From Trujillonella endophytica (lineage in GTDB: Bacteria; Actinomycetota; Actinomycetes; Mycobacteriales; Geodermatophilaceae): 64,000 nt of DNA. Made by a program: the position numbers and the translations under genes. The notes under the pieces were generated by a model. The model saw nothing but the letters and a program-made list of their open reading frames with translations, was not told where the DNA came from and ran no database searches. Shown here in pieces: positions 1 to 8,533 of this stretch; the stretch's first letter is position 1, and each line of letters opens with the position of its first letter. The stretch covers positions 434,001 through 498,000 of the forward strand of contig NZ_JABGCI010000001.1 in the NCBI RefSeq assembly GCF_019799905.1, given 5' to 3'.

Positions 1-770
1 GCCTGGCGATGCGCGGCTACCGGCCGGTCTGCGAGATCCAGTTCGACGGCTTCGTCTTCCCGGCCTTCAACCAGCTGGTCACCCAGGTGGCCAAGATGCA
101 CGCACGCTCGCAGGGCCGGGTGCCGATGCCCGTCGTCATCCGCATCCCGTTCGGCGGCGGCATCGGGGCCGTCGAGCACCACAGCGAGAGCCCCGAGGCC
201 TACTTCGCGCACACGCCGGGGCTCAAGGTGGTCGCGGTCAGCAACCCGGTCGACGCCTACTGGGGCATCCAGCAGGCGATCGCCGCGCCCGACCCCGTCG
301 TCTTCCTCGAGCCCAAGCGCCGCTACTGGGAGAAGGCCGAGGTCGACCTCGACGCCACGCCGGAGCCGCTGTTCGGCTCCCGGGTGGTCCGCGGTGGGGA
401 CGACGTCACCGTCCTGGCCTACGGCCCCATGGTGAAGACGGCGCTGCAGGCCGCCGACGCCGCCGCCGAGGAGGGCCGCTCGCTCGAGGTGGTGGACCTG
501 CGCACGCTCTCCCCGCTCGACCTGGACCCGGTGATCGCCTCGGTCCGGCGCACCGGCCGGTGCGTCGTCGTGCACGAGGCGCAGACGACGCTCGGCCTGG
601 GCGCGGAGATCGCCGCCCGCGTCACCGAGCAGTGCTTCCACTCCCTGGAGGCGCCGGTGCTGCGGGTCGGGGGTTGGGACGTCCCCTACCCGCCGGCGCG
701 CATGGAGGAGGAGTACCTGCCCGACCTGGACCGGGTGCTCGACGCCGTCGACCGGGCGATGGCCTTCTGA
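1..770 (+). CDS. bkdB: 2-oxoacid dehydrogenase E1 component, beta subunit (5' partial)
   Basis: The reading frame enters from the left edge (first full codon at 3), and about 255 C-terminal residues are visible. They match the E1beta half of branched-chain 2-oxoacid or pyruvate dehydrogenases: a pyrimidine-binding segment with PVVIRIPFGGG and HHSESPEAYFAHTPG, then a transketolase C-terminal domain. E1beta pairs with E1alpha, which should lie just left of the window, for thiamine-diphosphate-dependent decarboxylation of 2-oxoacids. The stop overlaps the E2 start (TGATG), showing tight operon coupling. Branched-chain versus pyruvate specificity cannot be decided from this fragment. Confidence 0.9.
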   Translation, partial: LAMRGYRPVCEIQFDGFVFPAFNQLVTQVAKMHARSQGRVPMPVVIRIPFGGGIGAVEHHSESPEAYFAHTPGLKVVAVSNPVDAYWGIQQAIAAPDPVVFLEPKRRYWEKAEVDLDATPEPLFGSRVVRGGDDVTVLAYGPMVKTALQAADAAAEEGRSLEVVDLRTLSPLDLDPVIASVRRTGRCVVVHEAQTTLGLGAEIAARVTEQCFHSLEAPVLRVGGWDVPYPPARMEEEYLPDLDRVLDAVDRAMAF

Positions 771-2206
771 TGGGCGCGCTGAAGCAGTTCCGGCTGCCCG
801 ACGTCGGCGAGGGCCTCACCGAGGGCGAGATCCTGCAGTGGCTGGTCGCCGTCGGTGACGAGGTGACGGTCAACCAGCCGCTGTGCGAGGTGGAGACGGC
901 CAAGGCCGCCGTCGAGCTGCCGTCACCGTTCGCGGGCACGGTCACCGCGCTGCTGCACGAGGCCGGCAGCACCGTGGACGTCGGCGCGCCGATCATCACG
1001 ATCGAGACCTCCGGGGAGGACCCGGCCGCGGACGGCGACGGCGGGCAGGCGGCGCCCGAGCGGACGGCGAACCTCGTCGGCTACGGGCCGCGGACCACCG
1101 AGGCCCGTCGCCGGCCGCGGCGCACCGGCGCGGCCGTGGCCGCCCGGGCGACCGCGCCGGCCGTCCGGACGCCGCTCCTGGCGACGGTGCCCGACCTCGA
1201 CACCAAGCCGGTCCGGCACGGCGGCCTGGAGATGGGCCGGGCCGCGGAGGCGAACGCCCTCGAGGAGGAGGCGACGACGACGGCGGCGGCGACGGCCGCC
1301 CCCGCGCGGCACGGCACCGGCCGGCCGCGGCCACTGGCCAAGCCGCCGGTGCGCAAGCTCGCCCGCGACCTGGGCGTCGACCTCGCGCTCCTGACCGGGA
1401 GCGGGCCGGGTGGGGTCATCACGCGGGCGGACGTCGCGGCGGCGAGCGCCGCCCCGGCGGGTGCCTCCGCAGCCGTGTCTCCCCCACCCTCCCCACCGGT
1501 GTCGGACCAGGGCGAGCAGCGCATCCCGGTCACCGGCGTCCGCAAGCACACGGCGGCGGCGATGGTGACCAGCGCCTTCACCGCGCCGCACGTGACGGAG
1601 TTCCTCACCGTGGACGTCACCCGCACGATGAAGCTGCGGACCCGCCTCGCCGCCCGCCCGGAGTTCGCGGGGGTCAAGGTCAGCCCGCTGCTGTTCGTGG
1701 CCAAGGCGCTGCTCCTCGCCGTCCGCCGGCACCCGATGGTGAACGCGCGCTGGGAGGAGGGGACCCGCGAGATCGTCGTCCCCGGGCACGTGAACCTCGG
1801 GATCGCGGCGGCCACGCCGCGCGGTCTGCTGGTGCCCAACGTCAAGGACGCCGAGCGGCTCTCCCTGCCCGACCTGGCCCGCGCCCTGACCGGGCTGACC
1901 GAGACCGCCCGTGCCGGGCGCACCTCCCCGGCCGACATGGCCGGCGGCACCATCACGATCACCAACGTCGGCGTCTTCGGCGTGGACACCGGCACCCCGA
2001 TCCTCAACCCGGGGGAGTCGGCGATCCTGGCCTTCGGCGCCGTGCGGGCCATGCCGTGGGTGCACAAGGGCAGGGTCGTGCCGCGGCAGGTGACCACGCT
2101 GGCGCTGTCGTTCGACCACCGGGTGATCGACGGCGAACTGGGCAGCCGCTTCCTGGCCGACGTCGGCGCGGTGCTGCACGACCCCGCCGCGGCGCTGGCG
2201 TTCTGA
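770..2206 (+). CDS. bkdC: Dihydrolipoamide acyltransferase, E2 component of a 2-oxoacid dehydrogenase complex
   Basis: 478 aa. An N-terminal lipoyl domain carries the lipoylated lysine in ETAKA (Lys45). A long Ala/Pro/Arg-rich linker follows, then a peripheral subunit-binding domain near residues 190-225 (PVRKLARDLGVDL) and a C-terminal acyltransferase domain ending with the catalytic DHRVIDG motif. It transfers the acyl group from E1-bound thiamine diphosphate to CoA. The ATG at 770 overlaps the E1beta stop and starts directly with a lipoyl-domain sequence, so longer in-frame extensions upstream are not real. A single lipoyl domain suits a BkdC-type E2. The E3 gene is not in view. Confidence 0.9.
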   Translation: MGALKQFRLPDVGEGLTEGEILQWLVAVGDEVTVNQPLCEVETAKAAVELPSPFAGTVTALLHEAGSTVDVGAPIITIETSGEDPAADGDGGQAAPERTANLVGYGPRTTEARRRPRRTGAAVAARATAPAVRTPLLATVPDLDTKPVRHGGLEMGRAAEANALEEEATTTAAATAAPARHGTGRPRPLAKPPVRKLARDLGVDLALLTGSGPGGVITRADVAAASAAPAGASAAVSPPPSPPVSDQGEQRIPVTGVRKHTAAAMVTSAFTAPHVTEFLTVDVTRTMKLRTRLAARPEFAGVKVSPLLFVAKALLLAVRRHPMVNARWEEGTREIVVPGHVNLGIAAATPRGLLVPNVKDAERLSLPDLARALTGLTETARAGRTSPADMAGGTITITNVGVFGVDTGTPILNPGESAILAFGAVRAMPWVHKGRVVPRQVTTLALSFDHRVIDGELGSRFLADVGAVLHDPAAALAF

Positions 2207-2211
2207 CGGGG

Positions 2212-3378
2212 GTGACCGACCTCGACGGGCTGCTGGCCTTCGCCGCCCGCTCCCGGGTGCCCGAGGGCGGCTTCGGGCACCTGGGGGCCGACGGCGCGCT
2301 GGTCGACCGGCCGCAGGAGACCTACGTCGTCGCACGGATGACGCACGTCTTCGGGCTGGCGCACCTGCTCGGGCGTCCGGGCGGACCGGTCCGTCACGGC
2401 GTGGCCGCGCTGCTCGACGGGCCGCTGCACGACGCCGAGCACGGCGGCTGGCGGGCGGCCGGGGACGACGACACCAAGGCCGCCTACGTGCACGCGTTCG
2501 CCGTCCTCGCGGGGGCGACCGCGACCGCCGCCGGCGTCGACGGCGGCCGGCAGCTGCTGGGTCAGGCCCTGGCGGTGTGGGACGGCCGCTTCTGGGACGA
2601 CGCCGCGGGCCTGGCGGTCGAGGAGTGGACCCGCGACTGGTCGGCCTGCAGCGACTACCGCGGCGCCAACGCCAACATGCACGGGGTGGAGGCCACCCTC
2701 GCCGCCGCCGACGTCCTGGCCGGCGAGGACCCGCTCACGGCGGCCGCGCTGCGACAGCGGGCGCTGCGCAGCACCGGGCGCATCGTGCACGGCTGGGCCC
2801 GCGAGCGGGACTGGCGGCTGCCGGAGCACTTCACCGCCGGCTGGGAGCCGGTGCCGGGGTACAACCGGGACCGGCCGGCCGACCCCTTCCGTCCGTACGG
2901 CGTCACCGTCGGGCACCAGTTCGAGTGGGCGCGGCTGTGCCTGCACCTGCGGGCGGCCCTCGAGGAGGAGGCTCCCGGCTGGCTGCTGGACGACGCCGTC
3001 GCGCTGTTCGACGCCGCCGCGGAGCGGGGCTGGGCGGCCGACGGCGAACCGGGGTTCCCGTACACCCTCGACTGGGACGACCGGCCCGTCGTGGAGGCCC
3101 GCATGCACTGGGTGCTCTGCGAGGCCGTCGCGGCGGCCACGGTGCTGCACGCCGCCACCGGCGAGGACCGGTACGCCGAGCTCGTCCGTGCCTGGCGGGC
3201 GCACGGCGAGGAGCGCTTCGCCGACGTCGCGACCGGCAGCTGGCACCACGAGCTGACCCCGCGGGGCGGGGTCGGCACGAGCGTCTGGGCCGGCCAGCCG
3301 GACGCGTACCACCTGGCCCAGATGCTCCTCCTCGAGGGCCGGCCCGTGCGCGGCAGCGTGGCGGCGGCGCTGCGCTGA
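2212..3378 (+). CDS. AGE family epimerase/isomerase
   Basis: 388 aa from a GTG five bases after the E2 stop. The sequence reads as an (alpha/alpha)6-barrel of the N-acylglucosamine 2-epimerase / mannose isomerase family: HGVEATLAAADVL, GHQFEWARLCLHL, EARMHWVLCEAVAA and DAYHLAQMLLLEG are the conserved helix motifs with the catalytic histidines. The family interconverts C2-epimeric or aldo/keto sugars. The substrate cannot be assigned. The five-base gap suggests co-transcription with the dehydrogenase genes, although the metabolic link is not obvious. Confidence 0.8.
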   Translation: MTDLDGLLAFAARSRVPEGGFGHLGADGALVDRPQETYVVARMTHVFGLAHLLGRPGGPVRHGVAALLDGPLHDAEHGGWRAAGDDDTKAAYVHAFAVLAGATATAAGVDGGRQLLGQALAVWDGRFWDDAAGLAVEEWTRDWSACSDYRGANANMHGVEATLAAADVLAGEDPLTAAALRQRALRSTGRIVHGWARERDWRLPEHFTAGWEPVPGYNRDRPADPFRPYGVTVGHQFEWARLCLHLRAALEEEAPGWLLDDAVALFDAAAERGWAADGEPGFPYTLDWDDRPVVEARMHWVLCEAVAAATVLHAATGEDRYAELVRAWRAHGEERFADVATGSWHHELTPRGGVGTSVWAGQPDAYHLAQMLLLEGRPVRGSVAAALR

Positions 3379-3459
3379 CCTGCGGATGCGTGTGTACCGA
3401 CCCGGAGAGGGCGGGTAGCTGGTGCACGACCGACATCCCGATACAGAGGAGGCCGTCCC

Positions 3460-3927
3460 ATGGCCAGCGTGCAGGAGTCCGTCGACGTCGACGTCCCGAT
3501 CCGCGTCGCCTACGACCAGTGGACGCAGTTCGAGTCGTTCCCCCAGTTCATGGGTGGCGTCGAGCGGATCACCCAGATCGACGACACCCACACCCACTGG
3601 GTCACCAACATCGACGGGGTGAAGCGGGAGTTCGACGCCGAGATCACCGAGCAGCACCCCGAGGAGCGCGTGGCCTGGGCCAGCACCGGCGGCGAGGCCA
3701 AGCACGCCGGTGTGGTGACCTTCCACCGCCTGGACGACGCCAAGACCCGCGTGATGATCCAGATCGACTGGGAGCCCCAGGGTCTGGTGGAGAAGGCCGG
3801 CGCCGCGCTCGGCTTCGACGACCGCCAGGTCAAGGCCGACGCCAAGAAGTTCAAGGAGTTCATCGAGAGCCGCGGCACCGAGAGCGGCGCCTGGCGCGGC
3901 GACGTCCCGCGTCCCGACCAGCGCTGA
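3460..3927 (+). CDS. SRPBCC family (polyketide cyclase/START-like) protein
   Basis: 155 aa. The small alpha/beta SRPBCC fold is recognisable from the N-terminal VQESVDVDVPIRVAYDQWTQ, the central SFPQFMGGVERI and a charged C-terminal helix. Members bind hydrophobic ligands, and this actinobacterial subgroup (coenzyme Q-binding-like) has no defined function. A strong Shine-Dalgarno AGAGGAGG at 3445-3452 fixes the ATG at 3460. It is separated from the next, convergent gene by a repeat element and a long hairpin. Confidence 0.8.
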   Translation: MASVQESVDVDVPIRVAYDQWTQFESFPQFMGGVERITQIDDTHTHWVTNIDGVKREFDAEITEQHPEERVAWASTGGEAKHAGVVTFHRLDDAKTRVMIQIDWEPQGLVEKAGAALGFDDRQVKADAKKFKEFIESRGTESGAWRGDVPRPDQR

Positions 3928-3929
3928 GC

Positions 3930-3985
3930 GAGGACCTCGCTGCCCCCACCCCTCGCAGGCTCGGGGCGGGCCCCTGCAGCGAGGC
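3930..3985 (+). repeat. Family A palindromic intergenic element, copy A1
   Basis: Begins with AGGACC directly after the SRPBCC stop. Outer arms CCTCGCTGC (3935-3943) and GCAGCGAGG (3976-3984) are perfectly complementary. Between them lies the conserved core of the family (CCCCCACCCCTCGC, then GGGCGGGCCCCTGC). See the other copies near 19630, 46752, 48521, 49520, 57985, 58709 and 63239. Confidence 0.75.
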
Positions 3986-3992
3986 CGCACGA

Positions 3993-4034
3993 GACAGCGG
4001 CGCCCGCCCCCTCGAGGGGGCGGGCGCCGCTGTC
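3993..4034. terminator. Long bidirectional intrinsic terminator
   Basis: A perfect inverted repeat: an 18-base arm starting GACAGCGGCGCC, a central CTCGAG, and the complementary 18-base arm. It lies between the stops of two convergent genes (SRPBCC and HPr), seven bases before the HPr stop codon, so it can end transcription from both sides. Confidence 0.75.
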
Positions 4035-4041
4035 CGTCCTG

Positions 4042-4302
4042 CTACTCCGCGTCGAGATCGGCGGCCACCAGGCCGGCGATCTCGGCCAGGGCCGCCTCGT
4101 CGTCGCTGGTGACGGTCACCTCGGCACCCTGCTTGGCGCCGAGCGTCATGATCATCAGGGCGGACCCGCCATCGACGGGAGCGCCACCCGGGGTCGCCAG
4201 GGTGACCGGGACGCCGCTCTTGGCGACGGCCTCCGCGATCAGGGCTGCCGGGCGGGCGTGCAGCCCGACGCGGGACCCGACGGTGACGGTCTGACTGGGC
4301 AT
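4042..4302 (-). CDS. ptsH: HPr, phosphocarrier protein of the PTS
   Basis: 86 aa, the normal HPr length. The phosphorylated histidine is His15 in GLHARPA, and the regulatory-site region reads GGSALMIMTLGAKQG. It carries phosphate from enzyme I to the EIIA domain of the fructose permease encoded next to it. The ATG is preceded by AGGAGAG. It is the last gene of the minus-strand fru operon, about 55 bases after the permease gene. Confidence 0.95.
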   Translation of the reverse strand: MPSQTVTVGSRVGLHARPAALIAEAVAKSGVPVTLATPGGAPVDGGSALMIMTLGAKQGAEVTVTSDDEAALAEIAGLVAADLDAE

Positions 4303-4357
4303 CAGTGCCTCTCCTCGCTGCTGGGGACGCTGGGGACGGTGACCTGAGCCTGCCGGA

Positions 4358-6499
4358 TCAGGCGCGGACCGGCTGGGCGGCGACGCCCGTGGCGGCGTGG
4401 GCGTGGGTCAGGTCGACGGCGTCCTCGGGGACGACGTCCGCCTTCGGCCGGCCGATGCTCTTGGCGACCGTGACGGCGGCGGCGCCCACGACCGTCCCGG
4501 CGACGAGGGCGAGGAGGAACACGAGCACGCCGTTCATCGCGAAGAACACGAAGATGCCGCCGTGCGGGGCCTGCAGCTCCACCCCGCTGCCGGCCACGAT
4601 CGCGCCGGTGGTCGCGCCGCCCAGCATCATCGAGGGGATGACCCGCAGCGGGTCGGCCGCCGCGAACGGGATGGCGCCCTCGGAGATGAAGGACAGGCCG
4701 AGCAACCAGGCGGCCTTGCCGCTGTCCCGCTCCGCGGGGGTGTACAGCCGCGGACGGACGGCGGTGCTCAGGGCCATGGCCAGCGGCGGGACCATGCCGG
4801 CGGCCATGACGGTCGCCATGATCACCAGTTGCTGCTCCCCGCCCTCGCCGGCCAGTGCGGCGGTGAGGCCGGTGGTGGCGAAGACGTAGGCCGCCTTGTT
4901 GATCGGGCCGCCGAGGTCGAAGCACATCATCAGGCCGAGGATGATCCCCAGCCCGATGGCGGCGGTGCCGGTCAGGCCGTTCAGCCAGTTGCCCAGGCCC
5001 TCGAGGGCGGCGGCGAGGGGCCGGCCGAGGACGACGGCCATCAGTCCGCTGGAGATCAGCGTCGCCAGCAGCGGGATGATCACGACCGGCTGCAGCCCGC
5101 GGACCCCGGCGGGGAGCTTCCAGCGGCTGATCCACAGGGCGACGAAGCCCGCGATGATGCCGCCGATCAGGCCGCCGATGAAGCCGGCGCCGACGGTCAC
5201 GGAGACCGCGCCGACGACGAAGCCGGGGACGATCCCGGGCCGGTCGGCGATGGCGTAGGCGATGTAGCCGGCCAGCGCCGGCACCAGGAACCCGAACGCG
5301 GCCTGACCCAGGACGGTGCAGACGGCGCCCAGGTAGCCGAGGAAGCCGTCGTTGAGCCCCTCGACGCCCGATGCGCTGGGCAGGTCGAAGAACGAGTTGT
5401 TGAGCACCCAGCTGAGGGCGTAGCTCTGCCCCTCGACGTCGGGGTCGTCGTTGACGATCTGGTAGCCGCCGAAGAGGAAGCCCAGGGCGATGAGCAGGCC
5501 GCCGGCCGCGACGAACGGGATCATGTAGCTGACGCCGGTGAGCAGCCAGCGGCGGATCTCGGTGCCGGTCCCGGGGCGTGCCCCCGTGGTGCCGGCCGCC
5601 TCCGCGCCGCCGGTGGTGCCCGGCACGCGGCGGGCGGCCGGGTCGTCCGCGGCGGCGAGCGCCTCGCGGATCATGACGTCGGGCTCGTTGATGGCCCGCT
5701 TCGTCCCCGACTGGACGACGGGCTTGCCGGCGAAGCGGTCGCGGTCCCGGACGCCGACGTCGACGGCGAACACCACGGCGTCCGCGGCACGGATGACCTC
5801 CGGGTCGAGCGGCGTGGCGCCGGACGAGCCCTGGGTCTCCACGTGCAGGACGACGCCGGCGGCCTGGGCGGCGGCGGTCAGCTTGTCGGCGGCCATGTAG
5901 GTGTGCGCGATGCCGGTCGGGCAGGCGGTGACGGCCACGAGGCTGCGCGTCGCGGCGGCGGGGGCGGCAGCGGCGGGGGCGGCTGCCGCGGGGGCGGCTG
6001 CCGCGGGGGTGGCGGCTGGGGCGGAGGCGGCCGCGGTGGCGACGGGCTGGGGCGCGACGACGTCCTGGACCAGCGCGACCACCTCGTCGGCCGAGCCGGC
6101 CGCCCGGAGCGAGGCGACGAACTCCGGCCGCACGAGGGCGCGGGCGAGGGCGGTGAGCAGCGTGAGGTGGTCGGCGTCACCGTGCTCGGGGGCGGCGATG
6201 AGGAACACCAGGTCCGCCGGACCGTCCGGGGCACCCCAGGCCACGCCGGGGGAGAGGCGGCCGAACGCGAGCGACGCCTGGGTCACCGCGCCGGACCGGC
6301 AGTGCGGGATCGCGATGCCTCCCGGCAGGCCGGTGGCGGCCTGTGCCTCGCGGGTGAGGGCGTCTCCGGCGAGGCCCTCGGCGGAGGTGGCCCGGCCGGT
6401 GTCGGCGACCAGGGCCGCCAGCCGGCGGACCACGGCTTCCTTGTCGGCGCCGAGGGCGGCGTCCAGCGCCACGAGCTCGCGCGTGATGAGAGCGGACAT
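4358..6499 (-). CDS. fruA: PTS fructose transporter, EIIABC fusion
   Basis: 713 aa, three domains in the order A-B-C. EIIA (about 1-150) has the phosphorylated histidine His66 in GIAIPHCRS. An Ala/Pro-rich linker leads to EIIB (about 185-285), with the phosphocysteine loop VAVTACPTGIAHTYMAADKL. EIIC (about 320-690) is a multi-helix membrane domain of the fructose family. It imports fructose as fructose-1-phosphate, the substrate of the neighbouring kinase. A GGAGAGG Shine-Dalgarno precedes the ATG. It lies 20 bases after fruK in the operon. Confidence 0.95.
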   Translation of the reverse strand: MSALITRELVALDAALGADKEAVVRRLAALVADTGRATSAEGLAGDALTREAQAATGLPGGIAIPHCRSGAVTQASLAFGRLSPGVAWGAPDGPADLVFLIAAPEHGDADHLTLLTALARALVRPEFVASLRAAGSADEVVALVQDVVAPQPVATAAASAPAATPAAAAPAAAAPAAAAPAAATRSLVAVTACPTGIAHTYMAADKLTAAAQAAGVVLHVETQGSSGATPLDPEVIRAADAVVFAVDVGVRDRDRFAGKPVVQSGTKRAINEPDVMIREALAAADDPAARRVPGTTGGAEAAGTTGARPGTGTEIRRWLLTGVSYMIPFVAAGGLLIALGFLFGGYQIVNDDPDVEGQSYALSWVLNNSFFDLPSASGVEGLNDGFLGYLGAVCTVLGQAAFGFLVPALAGYIAYAIADRPGIVPGFVVGAVSVTVGAGFIGGLIGGIIAGFVALWISRWKLPAGVRGLQPVVIIPLLATLISSGLMAVVLGRPLAAALEGLGNWLNGLTGTAAIGLGIILGLMMCFDLGGPINKAAYVFATTGLTAALAGEGGEQQLVIMATVMAAGMVPPLAMALSTAVRPRLYTPAERDSGKAAWLLGLSFISEGAIPFAAADPLRVIPSMMLGGATTGAIVAGSGVELQAPHGGIFVFFAMNGVLVFLLALVAGTVVGAAAVTVAKSIGRPKADVVPEDAVDLTHAHAATGVAAQPVRA

Positions 6500-6519
6500 G
6501 CGGACCTCTCCGAGGTTCG

Positions 6520-7569
6520 TCAGGGGACGTCGCGACCGGCGGGCGCGACGGGGACGGGGGCGTGGGGGTCGGCGGGCTCCGGGTCGGGGAGCGGGGCGGC
6601 GACGACGGAGGCGGCCACGCTGTCGACCTGCGCCGGGGTGGGGACCGCGGAGCCGGGCAGGCCGGCCGCGGCGGCCCCGGAGGCCACCGCGCGGCGCAGC
6701 CGCTCCACCGGGGGTGCGCCGGACAGGTCGGCCAGCAGGTGCCCGGCGAGACTGCAGTCCCCGGCACCGACCGTGCTGCGCACGGCGATCCGCGGCGGGC
6801 GGGCGGAGAAGCGGCCGCCCGCCGCGGTCGACAGGAGGGCGCCGTCGGCGCCCAGGGTGAGGAGCACCTCGGCGACGCCGCCGGCGTGCAGGCCGTCGAC
6901 GGCGGCCAGCAGGGCAGCGGGGTCGGCGGTGAGCGCCGCCTCGTCGGTGCCGGCGACCTGGGCCAGCTCCTCGGCGTTGGGCTTGAGCAGGTCCGGCGCC
7001 GCGGTGGGGCCGGCGGCCAGCAGCGCCAGCAGCGGTGCCTCGGAGGTGTCGACGGCGATCCGCGCACCCGTCGGCCGCAGGGCGCGGACGAGCTCGGCGT
7101 ACCAGTCGACCGGCGTCCCGGGCGGCAGCGAGCCGGCCAGCACCACCCAGGCCGCGCCGGTGGCCGCCCGCAGCAGGGTCTCGGTGAGGGCGGCGCGGGT
7201 GGCCGCGTCGAGCGGCGTGCCGGGCTCGTTGAGCTTGGTCGTGGTGCCGTCGGGCTCGGTCAGGCTGTAGTTGGTGCGGACCGCACCGGCGACCTCGACC
7301 GTCGCCATCGGCAGGGCGAGCCGGTGCAGCGCGGCCACGATCGGGTCGTCGAGCGACGCGGGCAGCACGGTGACGACCTCGCCACCGGCCGCTGCGACGG
7401 CGCGGGCGACGTTGACCCCCTTGCCGCCGGGCTCGGTGGAGCTCGGGCCCAGGCGGGCGACCGCGCCCCGCTCGAGGGCACCGGGGAGCGCGAGCGTGCG
7501 GTCCAGGCTCGGGTTGGCCGTCAGGGTGACGACCCGTCCGCCGCCGCGCCGGCCGGCGAGGTCGCTCAC
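6520..7569 (-). CDS. fruK: 1-phosphofructokinase
   Basis: 349 aa, PfkB/ribokinase fold. It shows LTANPSLDRTLALPG at the N-terminus, the PfkB signature region PGGKGVNVARA, and the ATP/anion-hole motif STVGAGDCSLAGHL with the catalytic Asp. It phosphorylates fructose-1-phosphate to fructose-1,6-bisphosphate. The GTG start at 7569 overlaps the fruR stop (GTGA). A start at the later GTG just before VTLTANPSL is possible, since most FruK proteins begin there. Confidence 0.92.
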   Translation of the reverse strand: MSDLAGRRGGGRVVTLTANPSLDRTLALPGALERGAVARLGPSSTEPGGKGVNVARAVAAAGGEVVTVLPASLDDPIVAALHRLALPMATVEVAGAVRTNYSLTEPDGTTTKLNEPGTPLDAATRAALTETLLRAATGAAWVVLAGSLPPGTPVDWYAELVRALRPTGARIAVDTSEAPLLALLAAGPTAAPDLLKPNAEELAQVAGTDEAALTADPAALLAAVDGLHAGGVAEVLLTLGADGALLSTAAGGRFSARPPRIAVRSTVGAGDCSLAGHLLADLSGAPPVERLRRAVASGAAAAGLPGSAVPTPAQVDSVAASVVAAPLPDPEPADPHAPVPVAPAGRDVP

Positions 7570-8333
7570 GCGACCACGACCTCGATGCCGGCGTCCTCCA
7601 GCGCGTCCACGACGGCGGGGTCGGCCCCGTCGTCGGTGACCAGGACGTCGACGTCGTCGGCCGACGCGAAGCGGACCAGGTGCTCCCGGCCGAGCTTGCT
7701 GCTGTCGGCCAGCACCACCACGCGCTGCCCGGCGCGGACCATCGCCCGCTTGACCGAGGCCTCCGCCTCGTCGGGCGTGGTGCACCCGTGCTGGGCGGTG
7801 ACGCCGTTCGCGCCGAGGAACGCCACGTCCAGCCGCAGCTCGCCCAGCGCCCGGACCGGCGTCTCGCCGACGGCGCACTGGGTGATGCCGCGGACCCGCC
7901 CGCCGAGGACGTGGAGGGTCAGGCCGGCCGCGGTCGAGAGCCGGGCGGCGATCGGCACGGAGTTGGTCGCCACGAACAGCCGGCGGTCGGGCGGCAGCAG
8001 CTCCGCCAGCGCGGCGGTGGTGCTGCCGCCGTCGAGCAGCAGGCTGCCGTCGGTGTCGGGGAGCAGGTCGAGCGCCGCCGCGGCGATCTTGCGCTTCTGC
8101 TCGTGGCGCGTGGCCGTCCGCTCGCCGAGAGCCGTCTCCGCCAGGGTCAGCGCGCCGGCCGGCACGGCGCCGCCGTGCACCCGCCGCAGGGCCCCGGTGC
8201 GCTCCAGCACCGCCAGGTCGCGGCGGATGGTCTCGGTGGTGACGCCGAACTCCTCGGCGAGCGCGGTCACCGACGCGCGGCCGCGGTCGGCCACGAGGCC
8301 GGCGATCGTCTGCTGCCGCTCCTCCGCGTACAC
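7566..8333 (-). CDS. fruR: DeoR-family transcriptional regulator of the fructose operon
   Basis: 255 aa. An N-terminal winged helix-turn-helix (about residues 18-55, SVTALAEEFGVTTETIRRDL) is followed by the DeoRC sugar-phosphate sensor domain (SLLLDGGSTTAAL, VATNS, FLGANGV, VVLADSSKLGREHLV). The family represses its operon until a phosphorylated sugar, probably fructose-1-phosphate, binds. The GTG at 8333 has AGGAGA upstream. It is the first gene of fruR-fruK-fruA-ptsH, and ptsI runs divergently. Confidence 0.9.
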   Translation of the reverse strand: MYAEERQQTIAGLVADRGRASVTALAEEFGVTTETIRRDLAVLERTGALRRVHGGAVPAGALTLAETALGERTATRHEQKRKIAAAALDLLPDTDGSLLLDGGSTTAALAELLPPDRRLFVATNSVPIAARLSTAAGLTLHVLGGRVRGITQCAVGETPVRALGELRLDVAFLGANGVTAQHGCTTPDEAEASVKRAMVRAGQRVVVLADSSKLGREHLVRFASADDVDVLVTDDGADPAVVDALEDAGIEVVVA

Positions 8334-8383
8334 CGCGTCTCCTCGCCTCACACCGCCCGGATGTCCGGTTGTGTGGTTTCGTG

Positions 8384-8427
8384 TTTGCGTTGGTGTTGTT
8401 CTACGTTGGTTGCGTTGACAAGTCAAC
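8384..8427 (-). promoter_or_regulatory. Putative fru operon promoter and operator
   Basis: On the minus strand, TTGACT, 17 bases, then TAGAAC forms a good sigma70-like promoter reading toward fruR. The -35 overlaps a dyad GTTGAC-AA-GTCAAC (8414-8427). The octamer TTGCGTTG occurs twice on the plus strand (8385 and 8410), 25 bases apart, suitable for a DeoR-type repressor. This is the least GC-rich stretch in the region. The regulator assignment is inferred. Confidence 0.55.
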
Positions 8428-8533
8428 ACTGATTCGTGAGTCTGGTCACCGACAACGGGTCGACGTCGTCCCGACCCGGCGTGCGCGCCCCCGCGCCCCG
8501 CCCCGCCCACCGCCACCCCGCAGCGAGGTACCG

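Noticed and set aside
883-3378. An 831-residue frame covering most of the E2 and epimerase genes
   Set aside because: The part before 2212 is the Arg/Gly-rich off-frame shadow of the E2 gene; only the part from 2212 shows a protein family.
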